54,866 nt of DNA from Bacteroidaceae bacterium (GTDB lineage Bacteria > Bacteroidota > Bacteroidia > Bacteroidales > Bacteroidaceae), in the NCBI GenBank assembly GCA_017503065.1, contig JAFVTT010000015.1, forward strand, positions 1 to 54,866, read 5' to 3'. Position numbers and translations under genes: made by a program. The notes beneath the pieces were generated by a model. The model did no database searches. It saw nothing but the letters and a program-made list of their open reading frames with translations, and was not told where the DNA came from. Positions within the stretch are counted from its first letter, which is position 1, and each line of letters opens with the position of its first letter. Shown here one piece after another: positions 23,102 through 31,716 of this stretch.

Positions 23102-26100
23102 ATGAAGAAGTTTTATCTCCTCCTTATTGCCATGCTCCATTGTGTGGCGGCGACATGGGCGCAGGAAACCAACACCTCGTGGTCGGTGGGTTCTGCCGCT
23201 AACGACAAGGCCAACATCACATGGATTGGCTTCACCGTCCCCACGGTGAACGATGCAGGCGATGCCGTTACTGAGGTTCCCCTGCACAACATCCACCTGT
23301 GTACCAACAAGAACAACAGTGGTGAGAAGACCGCCTACATGGTCATATCCTCCACCAAGGACATCAATGGCAAGGTGGGCATCTCCACTAACAATCCCGA
23401 ACCTCAGCACAATGTCCTGATAGAATACACTTTTGAAGACATCACCCTGCAGGCAGGAAGCACATACTACATGTTCTTCTCCACCTCCAATACAAATGTG
23501 GCATCCTGCGGTCAGCGCATTGCCATAGACAACGCTGGTGGCAACTACGAACCCAAGGTTGGTGCCGGCGGTTCCGAACGAACCTGGGTTCCTTATTTCA
23601 AGGTTAATGTTGCCGATGCCAATGCTGTTCCTCCCGTATTCTCTTCTGCCTATGGCGAGAAGTGGCTCCGCCTCACCAACTGCAACAACGCCAACTATGC
23701 ATGGAGCGCTCCTTCTCCATCCAAGGCCGGTACGGCAAAGATGGACATGAGCCAGGAGAACCAGTTGTTCTGCTTCGTGGGCAACAATACAGACGGTTTC
23801 ACCATCTACAGCAAGACGCTCGGCGAGGAGTACAAACTCACCGCCAGCACTTCTCCCGGCAACGGCACTGTGGCTTCATGGACCACCGGCACTGCCGCAA
23901 AGTGGTTCCTGGACATGAGCCAGAACTCTGCCGCCACCAAACCCGGTATCGGTGTCACCACCAATGTGGCAGGCGGTTTCTCCCTGAACATGTATGGCGG
24001 AGCAGGCGGCGACCTGAAGTTTTACGGCATTACCGATGGCGGTTCACGCTGGACCATCAGCCGTGTCAACCCCGAGGCACTGGACATCACCTTTGCCGTA
24101 ACAGGCGAGACTAAGTATCCCGAGACAAACACCCGCATCGGTGATTTCAAACTGACGTACGGTACCACCACATCCACCACCACCGTTACCAAGGAACTGG
24201 ACGGCACTGCCATGAAGTTCTATCTGCCCTACGGACAGGAGGTGAGCATGAGCACCTTCACCTACCACGGATGGAACGCATCCATCCAGGAGGGCGAGAA
24301 GACCACCGTCACCTTCGCCGGCGACATGGAGAGCGAGTACCAGTACCTATGGTATCACAATAATCCCCCATACCGCATTCCTGCCATTGCCACACGCAAG
24401 GACGGCAAACTGCTGGCCATCAACGACTACCGTCCCTGTGGAGGCGACATAGGCTTCGGCCGTGTGGACCTGGTACAGCGTATCGGTTCTCCCGACGGCA
24501 CAAAGTGGGAGGAAGGTACAGTCATCATCCAGGGTAACGAGAAGGATTCATGGAAAGGCAATGACGGTTTCGGCGATCCTGCTCTGTGCATAGACCGTGA
24601 GACAGGACGTGTGCTGCTCATCTGCGTAACGGGCCGTACTGTATGCGGCAGTGCTACACGCGAGAACCCCAACCGCATAGCACGTTTCTACAGCGAGGAC
24701 GGAGGCGAGACCTACCATAGCGTGGTAGAGGGCCGCGACTCCATCTATGACGACATCACCGAGGAGTTCTACAGCCTTTGGGACACCGAGGCCTACAAGG
24801 CAGGCGACAAGACCAGCACCGACCAGTACACCGCACAGAGTTTCTTCTTCGGCTCGGGCCGCATCTTCCAGAGTTCCAAGATAAAGGTGGGCGAGTACTA
24901 CCGCATCTATGCCGCCCTGTGGAGCAAGGACATGCACAACCGTGTGGCATACTCCGACGACTTCGGCCTGACATGGCACATCCTGGGTACACGCGAGGAC
25001 ATGCCCTTCCCCAACTTCGGCAACGCCAACGAGCCCAAGTGTGAGGAACTGCCCAACGGCGACGTCATCATGTCTGCCCGCAAACCTCACGGCCGCTACT
25101 ACAACATCTTCACCTACTCCGACATAGAGAAGGGCCAGGGCTCCTGGGGCACAGGCACCAACAGCAACATCCCTGCTCCTAGCGACTGGAACGGAACCAA
25201 CGGCGAGATTACCACCTACCAGGTGGAGGACGCGGACGGCAACCTCTGCAACATCGCCCTCCAGTCCTTGCCTCTCGGTCTGGAAGAGTACCAGGGCGAC
25301 GTGCGCCGCAACGTAGGTTTCTACTTCAAGGACATTACCAGTCCCTACAGTTACCAGAAGGCCGGCAAGAACGACGTGCCCACCTTCGCCAACGGTTGGC
25401 AGAAGGGTATGGTGGTGAGCACCACCCAGTCAGGTTCCGCTTACAGCACTTTCACCCTGCAGGAGGACGGCCGTCTGGGCTTCTTCTATGAGGAGACCCC
25501 CGGAGGCTACTCCATGGTGTACGTGCCTCTGACCATTTCCGAGATTACCGGTGGCAAGTACGTCCGCATAGTGGGCGATGCACAGCCTACCGATGCCGCC
25601 CCCATGGACATTACCTATACATACAAGTATGGCGACACGGAGTGGTACACTCAGAACGAAGTGGCATACGTGGGCGAGAACTTCCCCCCTGTTCATGAAC
25701 CGGCATACGTCAGCACAAGCGGTGTTCCCGAGCGCAAGGCAACTGCCGAGGATGCAGGAAAGAACTTCGTCATCTCCTGCACCCTGAGCGAGGACATCCC
25801 ATTCCTGCCCTCCGCCTCTTTCGACCAGGGCGTGTGGTATTCGCTCACTATCCGTGGCACGAAGTATCCCCACTACGATGCCTCTACCGGCAAGTTCCCC
25901 TGCGCCACCTCCAAGCAGACGGGCGACAAGACCCTGTTTGCCTTCGTGGGCAACCCCTATGTAGGTTACAAGATCCAGAACCTGGCTCTCGGCGAAGACA
26001 AGGCTGTGGGTGGTGCAGTTTCCAACAATGCTCATGTTTCGGTAACGGACCTTGCATCTGCTCCCACTTTCGTATTGGAGAACAACAGCGGTCATCTGGT

Positions 26101-26353
26101 ATTGCGCAACACGGCAAACAGCCTGGGCTACCTGAACGATGTCAACGGCAAGTTGGGCTATTGGGTAACAACCCAGGCCGCCACGGATGGCGGTTCTTCT
26201 CTCAGCTTCACCATGGAGCAGAATAATGCCACCGGCATAGTTGAAACGGAAAAAGAAAAGGTGAAGACTGAAATCTACGACCTTCCCGGTCGTCGCGTGC
26301 AGAATGCACAGAAGGGACTGTACATTGTGAATGGAAAGGTTGTTATAAAATAA
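23102..26353 (+). CDS. secreted exo-alpha-sialidase (GH33-like) with C-terminal sorting-like tail
   Basis: The 1083-residue protein has a signal peptide (MKKFYLLLIAMLHCVAATWA). About 400 residues of beta-rich N-terminal sequence of unknown type follow. The catalytic beta-propeller begins with the arginine-triad motif YRIP at 424-427. Asp-box repeats are seen at 531 (SEDGGETY) and 618 (SDDFGLTW), with a later DGRLGFFYEE segment, as in GH33 sialidases, which release terminal sialic acids from glycans. The C-terminal about 40 residues (TEIYDLPGRRV, GLYIVNGKVVIK) resemble C-terminal tails of exported Bacteroidales proteins, suggesting secretion or surface attachment. It has its own promoter. No sialate uptake genes are adjacent. 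Confidence 0.88.
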   Translation: MKKFYLLLIAMLHCVAATWAQETNTSWSVGSAANDKANITWIGFTVPTVNDAGDAVTEVPLHNIHLCTNKNNSGEKTAYMVISSTKDINGKVGISTNNPEPQHNVLIEYTFEDITLQAGSTYYMFFSTSNTNVASCGQRIAIDNAGGNYEPKVGAGGSERTWVPYFKVNVADANAVPPVFSSAYGEKWLRLTNCNNANYAWSAPSPSKAGTAKMDMSQENQLFCFVGNNTDGFTIYSKTLGEEYKLTASTSPGNGTVASWTTGTAAKWFLDMSQNSAATKPGIGVTTNVAGGFSLNMYGGAGGDLKFYGITDGGSRWTISRVNPEALDITFAVTGETKYPETNTRIGDFKLTYGTTTSTTTVTKELDGTAMKFYLPYGQEVSMSTFTYHGWNASIQEGEKTTVTFAGDMESEYQYLWYHNNPPYRIPAIATRKDGKLLAINDYRPCGGDIGFGRVDLVQRIGSPDGTKWEEGTVIIQGNEKDSWKGNDGFGDPALCIDRETGRVLLICVTGRTVCGSATRENPNRIARFYSEDGGETYHSVVEGRDSIYDDITEEFYSLWDTEAYKAGDKTSTDQYTAQSFFFGSGRIFQSSKIKVGEYYRIYAALWSKDMHNRVAYSDDFGLTWHILGTREDMPFPNFGNANEPKCEELPNGDVIMSARKPHGRYYNIFTYSDIEKGQGSWGTGTNSNIPAPSDWNGTNGEITTYQVEDADGNLCNIALQSLPLGLEEYQGDVRRNVGFYFKDITSPYSYQKAGKNDVPTFANGWQKGMVVSTTQSGSAYSTFTLQEDGRLGFFYEETPGGYSMVYVPLTISEITGGKYVRIVGDAQPTDAAPMDITYTYKYGDTEWYTQNEVAYVGENFPPVHEPAYVSTSGVPERKATAEDAGKNFVISCTLSEDIPFLPSASFDQGVWYSLTIRGTKYPHYDASTGKFPCATSKQTGDKTLFAFVGNPYVGYKIQNLALGEDKAVGGAVSNNAHVSVTDLASAPTFVLENNSGHLVLRNTANSLGYLNDVNGKLGYWVTTQAATDGGSSLSFTMEQNNATGIVETEKEKVKTEIYDLPGRRVQNAQKGLYIVNGKVVIK

Positions 26354-26364
26354 TTTGCTATGAT

Positions 26365-26388
26365 AGGGACGCTGCACGCAGCGTCCCT
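26365..26388. repeat. AGGGACGCTG...CAGCGTCCCT palindrome between convergent genes
   Basis: Arms of 10 bp with a four-base loop lie between the sialidase and the DUF4846 gene. It may act as a bidirectional terminator. It belongs to the same family as 17786 and 51742. Confidence 0.7.
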
Positions 26389-26398
26389 CGTTCTTCCA

Positions 26399-27172
26399 TC
26401 AATAATGTCTGAGTTCATTCTTATTGAAATGGAAGGGACCTATCCAGAAAACAGTGTCATCTTCATCGAAGAAGAACCAAGGGTTGCAGATTGGGTTTAG
26501 GTTGCGCACTATGTGTTGGTCACGGGCTGGAGTGTTGCCCTCCACGCACATGACGGCAACTTTACCCGACTTGCTTCTTGCCACATCGGCAACGATGACG
26601 GCATGTCCGTACTTCCTGCCAGGGCGGGCAGGGTAGACGAAGACATCGCCTGGCTGTACATCCTTGATGGCACGAGGTTTGGTCTCGTGGTATAGGGAGT
26701 AGGTGCTGCATACACCATAAATGCCCCGCATGTATTTCTCGAAGGCTTTGCGCGAGGGACCGCCAGTATATTGCACCTTCTTGCGATTGACATTGCGGAA
26801 ACAGATACTGCTGTACCTCCCCTTTTTCCACAGGTATTCTGCACGCAAGCGCATAGTCACATCGGCACATTGTTCGTAGTTGCTGAGGAGTTTTTGGTCG
26901 ATGACACCAGTACTGAGGAACTGAAAATTGGCCTGGCCTCCCTTGTAGAGCATTACCTTAGTCCCCTTTTCTTTCAGTGGTAGATTGCGCAGGTATTCTG
27001 CATAACTGCCTGCAGGAGCCTCCACACGCTTGTACCCGAATGGGGCAGGAATCTCGCCTATGGTACGAGCATTCCACGGATTAGTGGTCTTGCTGATGTA
27101 ATACGCCCAGATACCGCCAATGGCAAGGATGACTACGAGTGCGAGAATGATAGAGATAAATGTCTTTTTCAT
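26399..27172 (-). CDS. DUF4846 domain protein, membrane-anchored
   Basis: The 257-residue product has an N-terminal signal anchor (FISIILALVVILAIGGIWAYYI, about 5-26) and then a periplasmic domain. The middle contains EYLRNLPLK, MRLRAEYLW and VQPGDVFVYPARPGRKYGHAVIVADVA, which fit DUF4846, a Bacteroidales family with an NlpC/P60-like flavour (GDVFVY...GHAVIV). Family assignment is from memory, and the catalytic residues are not established. Its -7 promoter element is at 27224-27217. It is transcribed away from the LytTR/membrane pair upstream, with a hairpin between them. Confidence 0.7.
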   Translation of the reverse strand: MKKTFISIILALVVILAIGGIWAYYISKTTNPWNARTIGEIPAPFGYKRVEAPAGSYAEYLRNLPLKEKGTKVMLYKGGQANFQFLSTGVIDQKLLSNYEQCADVTMRLRAEYLWKKGRYSSICFRNVNRKKVQYTGGPSRKAFEKYMRGIYGVCSTYSLYHETKPRAIKDVQPGDVFVYPARPGRKYGHAVIVADVARSKSGKVAVMCVEGNTPARDQHIVRNLNPICNPWFFFDEDDTVFWIGPFHFNKNELRHY

Positions 27173-27216
27173 ACCTTTGCTTGTATTTAGGTGTTGTTTG
27201 TCTTGTTTTTCTAATG

Positions 27217-27224
27217 CAAAGGTA
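27217..27224 (-). promoter_or_regulatory. -7 element TACCTTTG of the DUF4846 gene
   Basis: Perfect TAnnTTTG on the minus strand, 45 bp before the ATG. No TTG at the usual -33 distance is visible. Confidence 0.55.
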
Positions 27225-27250
27225 AGTACATAAAATCATGTAGAAAAGAA

Positions 27251-27281
27251 AACAAGGATGCGTTGTATGAACATCCTTGTT
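27251..27281 (-). terminator. hairpin terminator after the membrane-protein gene
   Basis: AACAAGGATG and CATCCTTGTT are perfect 10-bp arms with an 11-base loop. On the minus strand a T-rich run (TTTCTTTTC) follows, as expected for a terminator of the 28660-27333 pair. Confidence 0.7.
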
Positions 27282-27332
27282 TGTTGTATGAAACCCCAAA
27301 AACGGAAAGCGGAAAACTCGTCCGCTCTCCTT

Positions 27333-28304
27333 TCACCGTTTCTTAAAAACTACCCATGGCACAATGCCCTTTCCTTTATGACCGTCGGGATGTTTCTGCT
27401 TGTCGCCAATGCCGTGTGCCCTGCCATCCGCTGTGCGGTAGAAGCAATAGTCCGTACCACCGGTAATGTAAATGGCATCAATGAACCCATACTCGCGCAG
27501 GGCATCGGCAAAGTCCCACATGGTTTCCTTTCCCTTGCTCTCTACATAGAAAAGTTTCTTGCCCATGCGTGCCAAGGCCCTTCTCTCTACCTTGCCATGA
27601 AGATAGAACCGGCCGGGCAACACACCATCGGAGACAAGGATGAACTGGCGGAAGAAACTGCCCTTCTGCTCTATGCAGTAGTCCTTAACCCTTTCGTCTT
27701 GTGCAATGCCGATGACAATGTTGTCATTTGCCATGGCACAGTATCCAAGGCGGCTGTTGTCGCTCTGCAGTTCCTTGCCGTTCTGTACCAGACTGCCCAG
27801 ATAGCGGTTGCTCTCCTGGTCGTAGGATGTCTGGTCGCAACATCTGCTATATAGATACACGTCGGTATCGTCTACGGTAGGTTCCGTGAAGGTTATTTCT
27901 GCCTTCAACCCTATGAGTTGGTACATGTTTATGGCTACACCCAAGATGGAGTCGCTGGACTTGACGACCTCAGGCATCTCGTGGACTTGAGGAATCTCGG
28001 CAAGTTTGCCGATGTTTTCCTTGGAGGTGACAGAAACAGGCACTCCGATGTTTATGTACCTGCGGTAATAACGATAGCCGAATGCCACCATCATGCAAAT
28101 TGCTGCGGTGAGCAGTACGCTGACTACTGCCACTGACAAATTCCCGTGTCGGGCAGAGTGGGCGGATGTCTTGGCCTCCCCCTTCTCGTCGCTTTCTATA
28201 CTGATTATGGGCGTTTCGCTCTCGTGCTGTTCAACAGGCGACTCGTCTGTATCCTCGATGACAATAACGATTCTACCGTCCTTTTCTTCGTTCAGTTCTT
28301 TCAT
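27333..28304 (-). CDS. single-pass membrane protein paired with LytTR regulator
   Basis: The 323 residues divide into an acidic cytoplasmic N-terminus of about 53 residues, one membrane helix (LSVAVVSVLLTAAICMMVAFGY, about 56-77), and a periplasmic domain of about 245 residues with several cysteines (for example YSRCCDQ, MANDN context, DYCIEQKG, TDYCFYR). I do not recognise the periplasmic fold. Its ATG overlaps the LytTR stop by 4 bp (ATGA), so the two are translationally coupled. Such regulator/membrane pairs in streptococci (HdrRM, BrsRM type) let the membrane protein restrain a DNA-binding LytTR partner. The same arrangement is inferred here by architecture only. Confidence 0.7.
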   Translation of the reverse strand: MKELNEEKDGRIVIVIEDTDESPVEQHESETPIISIESDEKGEAKTSAHSARHGNLSVAVVSVLLTAAICMMVAFGYRYYRRYINIGVPVSVTSKENIGKLAEIPQVHEMPEVVKSSDSILGVAINMYQLIGLKAEITFTEPTVDDTDVYLYSRCCDQTSYDQESNRYLGSLVQNGKELQSDNSRLGYCAMANDNIVIGIAQDERVKDYCIEQKGSFFRQFILVSDGVLPGRFYLHGKVERRALARMGKKLFYVESKGKETMWDFADALREYGFIDAIYITGGTDYCFYRTADGRAHGIGDKQKHPDGHKGKGIVPWVVFKKR

Positions 28305-28660
28305 GACTTGTCCCCCTCCTCTTCAATAGTGTTTTTGAGTTCCTTCAGAGCCTCTCTGGATGCCTTCAGCTTGAAGTCGACCTGCAGGTGGCTGTTGCTG
28401 AGGAGCAGTTCCTGTGTGGTGATATTGATGACATAGATGTAGTTCCTGTTTACAATCAGACTCTTTCCCACTCTGATGAATATGTTGTTTTTGAGTTTCT
28501 GGAAGGTCTCGTCTATGACGTGCAGTTTGAAAGTAACCTTATGCGGTTTGCCGTTGAAAAGGTACAGGTCGGAGTAGTTGCCGTCTGCTTTCACGAAGGC
28601 AATGTCCTCGGTCTTTACCTTTATCAGTTCCGTAGATGTTGATATTTTAAGCCACTCCAT
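28301..28660 (-). CDS. stand-alone LytTR DNA-binding regulator
   Basis: The 119 residues are a LytTR domain without a receiver domain: TEDIAFVKADGNYSDLYLFNG and a central KLKNNIFIRVGKSLIVNRNYI segment, the usual LytTR core that binds a direct-repeat DNA site. It lies 12 bp after menE and 4-bp overlaps the membrane protein gene, so it is the sixth gene on the men transcript. It may be expressed with menaquinone synthesis or from an internal promoter that I cannot see. Phosphorylation control is not expected without a receiver. Confidence 0.88.
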   Translation of the reverse strand: MEWLKISTSTELIKVKTEDIAFVKADGNYSDLYLFNGKPHKVTFKLHVIDETFQKLKNNIFIRVGKSLIVNRNYIYVINITTQELLLSNSHLQVDFKLKASREALKELKNTIEEEGDKS

Positions 28661-28672
28661 TTCTGGATTGTA

Positions 28673-29683
28673 TTATTTGTTGCTGTTATGTTCTGTATTC
28701 CGTTTCATGGCAATTTCCTTCGCCAATGCTCTGTTCGGTTTGCCCGTAGGGGTTTGTGGCAGGGACGGAATCCTGATGACGTGTTTTGGTATCCAATATT
28801 TCGCCACTGGTTTGTGGGCAGGTATATGTCTGCGGAGAAAGTCGGTGCTGATGTCTGAGGTGCTCAGGTACACCAGAGCCTGCCCTAAGGCCGTGTCGTC
28901 CCTGTACGTTACCATCACATCATCATAACCTATGGAATGAAGCCATGCTTCCACTTCCTCTATCTGTATCTTTATACCGCCGGAGCAGATGGTGTTGTCC
29001 TTGCGGCCGATAATCTGGAATCGGTTTTTGCCATGGAATAGGACAATGTCGTTGGTGTGTAGTCTTTCCGGGCACAGGGCAGGGGCGTCTATGATAAGGC
29101 AACCGTCCTCTGCCTGTTCCAGTGATATGCCAGGCAGGGGAGTGTAGTGGTCCTCGCTGATGCGCCTGAGCGCTATGTGGCTGAGGGTCTCGGTCATGCC
29201 GTAACTGCTCCATACGTTGATGGGCAGGGTGCGTAGTTCCTTTTCCAGTTCGGGGGAAATGGCACCTCCGCCGATGATAAGGTGTCTGATGCGGCATAGC
29301 CATTCCCGTTCCTCGGGCACCTGCAAGGTGTTCCATACCTGCAGAGGTACCATGGCGGTAAGGTCTATGACAGGTGGGTTTCCAATGCCTTTCATGTTGG
29401 CACTGCCGAGCGGATGACTGCCTGGTTCCACGGAGAGCAGTTCCATTCCACGTTCCAGGGCGCGTACTGCCATCATCTTGCCGGCAATGTAGTCCAGAGG
29501 CATGCATAATAGGGCCGTGCCCCCTTGTCGTAGTCCGAGGAAGTCGCAAGTCATGCGTGCGCTTGTGCGCATGCATTCCTTTTCTATATATATATGCTTG
29601 GGTGTGCCTGTGCTGCCACTGGTGCATACCTCCATGGTGGGCGAGGCATCGTGCCAAAGGGAAAGGAATTCGTCCGGAGTCAT
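28673..29683 (-). CDS. menE: o-succinylbenzoate-CoA ligase
   Basis: MenE activates o-succinylbenzoate with ATP and CoA in menaquinone synthesis. The 336 residues have the adenylate-forming core motif TSGSTGTPK (about 21-29), SSYGMTETLSH, the GRKDNTICSGGIKIQ hinge region, and the terminal lysine motif TPTGKPNRALAK. They lack part of the large N-terminal domain of typical 450-500-residue ligases, as is common for short Bacteroidales MenE. The ATG at 29683 overlaps the menC stop by 4 bp (ATGA); an earlier in-frame start would lie inside menC. It is last of the men genes, followed by the LytTR regulator. Confidence 0.9.
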   Translation of the reverse strand: MTPDEFLSLWHDASPTMEVCTSGSTGTPKHIYIEKECMRTSARMTCDFLGLRQGGTALLCMPLDYIAGKMMAVRALERGMELLSVEPGSHPLGSANMKGIGNPPVIDLTAMVPLQVWNTLQVPEEREWLCRIRHLIIGGGAISPELEKELRTLPINVWSSYGMTETLSHIALRRISEDHYTPLPGISLEQAEDGCLIIDAPALCPERLHTNDIVLFHGKNRFQIIGRKDNTICSGGIKIQIEEVEAWLHSIGYDDVMVTYRDDTALGQALVYLSTSDISTDFLRRHIPAHKPVAKYWIPKHVIRIPSLPQTPTGKPNRALAKEIAMKRNTEHNSNK

Positions 29684-30738
29684 GCCTCTTCCACCTGTGC
29701 GCGCCACATCTTGGAACCGCGCAGTTCAAGATCCATTTCTATATTGTCCGTGTAGAGCAGTCCCGTGCCCAGACCCTGGGGAAATGTAATGCGCGGACCG
29801 TAGACACGAGCTGCCAGCAGGGCCACGTTGCGCAGACCGATGTTGCTCTCCAGGGCACTGGTCATCCACGAACCGATGCCGCGCTTGCCGGCTTCGCTTG
29901 CCCATTCGATGGAGCCTGTCATGCCACCGTGCAGGGTGGGCTTTATGACGATGTATTGCGGACGTATGGTGTCAAGCATAAGGCGCTTTTCTTCCAGCGA
30001 ATTCACGCCGACAAGTTCTTCGTCCAGAGCAACAGGCAGGTATTTCCTGCCCTGTGCCTTTGCCTCTTCCTGCAGGCGGCACAGGTGTGCCATCTCCTTC
30101 CATTGGTAGGGCGCTATAGGTTGCTCGATGGAATGGATGCCGTACTGTGCCAGAGTGGCCATCTTCTCCTCTGCCTCGGAGGGAGTCCATGCCCCGTTGG
30201 CATCCACACGGAGTTCCAGTGTGTCGGGGCTGAAGCGTGAGCGTATGGTGCTGATGAGGCGCAGTTCCTCCTGCCAGTCTATGGCGCCGATTTTCAGTTT
30301 TATGCAACGGAAACCCTGGCGCAGTTTTGCCTTCACCTGAGCGAGCATGTCGTCATAGTCCGACATCCACACCAGTCCGTTCATGGGTATGCCCACCTCG
30401 GAACGTGCAAAGGGAGTGTCGTAGAGCAAGGGGTTCTGCTGGTAGTCGTACATGGCCGATTCCAGCGCAAAGAGCAGGGCGGGGTAGGGACGCAATGTCT
30501 CGGCGTAGTTCTCGCTCTGCAGCGCTTGTTCTATGAGGCGTGCCACGTCCGACATGCGTGTGTATGCATCGCGGTCCGAACTGAGGTCCGGCAGCGGGGC
30601 ACATTCGCCCAGCCCGATGCGTTTGCCCTCCTCATCCCGGATGGTGATGATAATGGCGTCATGGGTCATGTACTCGCCGCGGCTGGTGCGTGCCGGCTTG
30701 CGGAAGTGCAGTGTGCGGTGTGAAAGGGATATGTTCAT
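29680..30738 (-). CDS. menC: o-succinylbenzoate synthase
   Basis: MenC dehydrates SHCHC to o-succinylbenzoate. The 352 residues belong to the enolase superfamily, with the KxK motif (IKLKIG) acting as base, metal ligands in LELRVDANGAW and SIEQPI, and ALDEEL plus VIKPTLHGG in the last barrel strands. N-terminal capping domain residues 1-110 are visible. It overlaps menE by 4 bp and sits 83 bp after menB; that gap holds ACGGAAA-type repeats. Related enolase-superfamily racemases are less likely given the operon. Confidence 0.92.
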   Translation of the reverse strand: MNISLSHRTLHFRKPARTSRGEYMTHDAIIITIRDEEGKRIGLGECAPLPDLSSDRDAYTRMSDVARLIEQALQSENYAETLRPYPALLFALESAMYDYQQNPLLYDTPFARSEVGIPMNGLVWMSDYDDMLAQVKAKLRQGFRCIKLKIGAIDWQEELRLISTIRSRFSPDTLELRVDANGAWTPSEAEEKMATLAQYGIHSIEQPIAPYQWKEMAHLCRLQEEAKAQGRKYLPVALDEELVGVNSLEEKRLMLDTIRPQYIVIKPTLHGGMTGSIEWASEAGKRGIGSWMTSALESNIGLRNVALLAARVYGPRITFPQGLGTGLLYTDNIEMDLELRGSKMWRAQVEEA

Positions 30739-30790
30739 GCTGTTTGAAGTGGAACTTCGTTAAAGTCTTCGGGTACTAATACTTCTGGTA

Positions 30791-30825
30791 GTTTTTCCGT
30801 TTTCCGTTTTCCGTTTTCCGTTTAT
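30791..30825 (-). repeat. TTTTCCG tandem repeat between menB and menC
   Basis: Four units of CCGTTTT in a row, the reverse complement of the ACGGAAA runs seen after guaA, GNAT, proA and cdaA. It falls in the 83-bp gap within the men operon. Confidence 0.75.
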
Positions 30826-31676
30826 GGTATATACGTGTCTCCCCATTCAGGCTTGCGCTTCTCCAGGAAAGCCTTGCCGCCCTCCTGTGCCTCGTCGCAG
30901 AAGTAGTAGAGCATGGTGGCATCGCCTGCCAGTTCCTGTATGCCTGCCTGTCCGTCCAGTTCGGCATTGAGACCGCGCTTTATCATGCGCAGGGCAATGG
31001 GCGAGTGCTGCATCATCTGTTGTGCCCACTCCACGGTGGTATCCTCCAGTTGGTCGTGGGGTACAACCTTGTTGACCAGTCCCATGTCCAAAGCCTCCTG
31101 GGCGGTGTAGAGCCGGCACAGGAACCATATCTCGCGAGCCTTCTTCTGACCCACTATGCGTGCCAGATAGGAGGAACCGAAACCGGCATCGAAACTGCCC
31201 ACCTTGGGACCTGTCTGCCCGAACTTGGCGTTGTCGGAGGCTATGGTGAGGTCGCAAACCACGTGAAGCACATGTCCGCCGCCCACGGCAAAGCCGTTGA
31301 CCATGGCAATGACGGGTTTGGGTATGGAGCGTATCTGTTTCTGTACGTCCAGAACGGAGAGGTGTGGCACACCGTCCTCGCCTATGTATCCGCCACGTCC
31401 CTTCACGTTCATGTCGCCACCGGCGCAGAAGGCATTGGTGCGCATCCAATCCTCTTCGCTTTGTCCCTCCTTGCGGGGCGAGTCGGCACCGGTCAGGATG
31501 ACCACACGTACGGTGCTTGAATCGCGGCAATAGCGCATTGCATCACTCAGTTCCCATGTGGTGAGCGGTGTGAAGGCGTTTCTTACGTGCGGACGGTTTA
31601 TGGTTATTCGGGCTATGCCCTGCCATTCGTCCAGGAGTATCTCGCGGTATTCTTTAACGGGGGTCCATTGTCTCAT
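30822..31676 (-). CDS. menB: 1,4-dihydroxy-2-naphthoyl-CoA synthase
   Basis: MenB closes the second ring of the naphthoquinone by Dieckmann condensation. The 284-residue crotonase-fold protein shows [13 protein letters not shown], the oxyanion segment [27 protein letters not shown], the catalytic segment [20 protein letters not shown], and the C-terminal PEWGDTY that is typical of MenB. The length fits (270-285). It lies 40 bp after menD. Together with menF, D, C and E it supports menaquinone-based anaerobic respiration. Confidence 0.96.
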   Translation of the reverse strand: MRQWTPVKEYREILLDEWQGIARITINRPHVRNAFTPLTTWELSDAMRYCRDSSTVRVVILTGADSPRKEGQSEEDWMRTNAFCAGGDMNVKGRGGYIGEDGVPHLSVLDVQKQIRSIPKPVIAMVNGFAVGGGHVLHVVCDLTIASDNAKFGQTGPKVGSFDAGFGSSYLARIVGQKKAREIWFLCRLYTAQEALDMGLVNKVVPHDQLEDTTVEWAQQMMQHSPIALRMIKRGLNAELDGQAGIQELAGDATMLYYFCDEAQEGGKAFLEKRKPEWGDTYIP

Positions 31677-31716
31677 AGTAGTTTCGTTTTATGGTGTACT
31701 CGGAGGCCCGGGGGAC

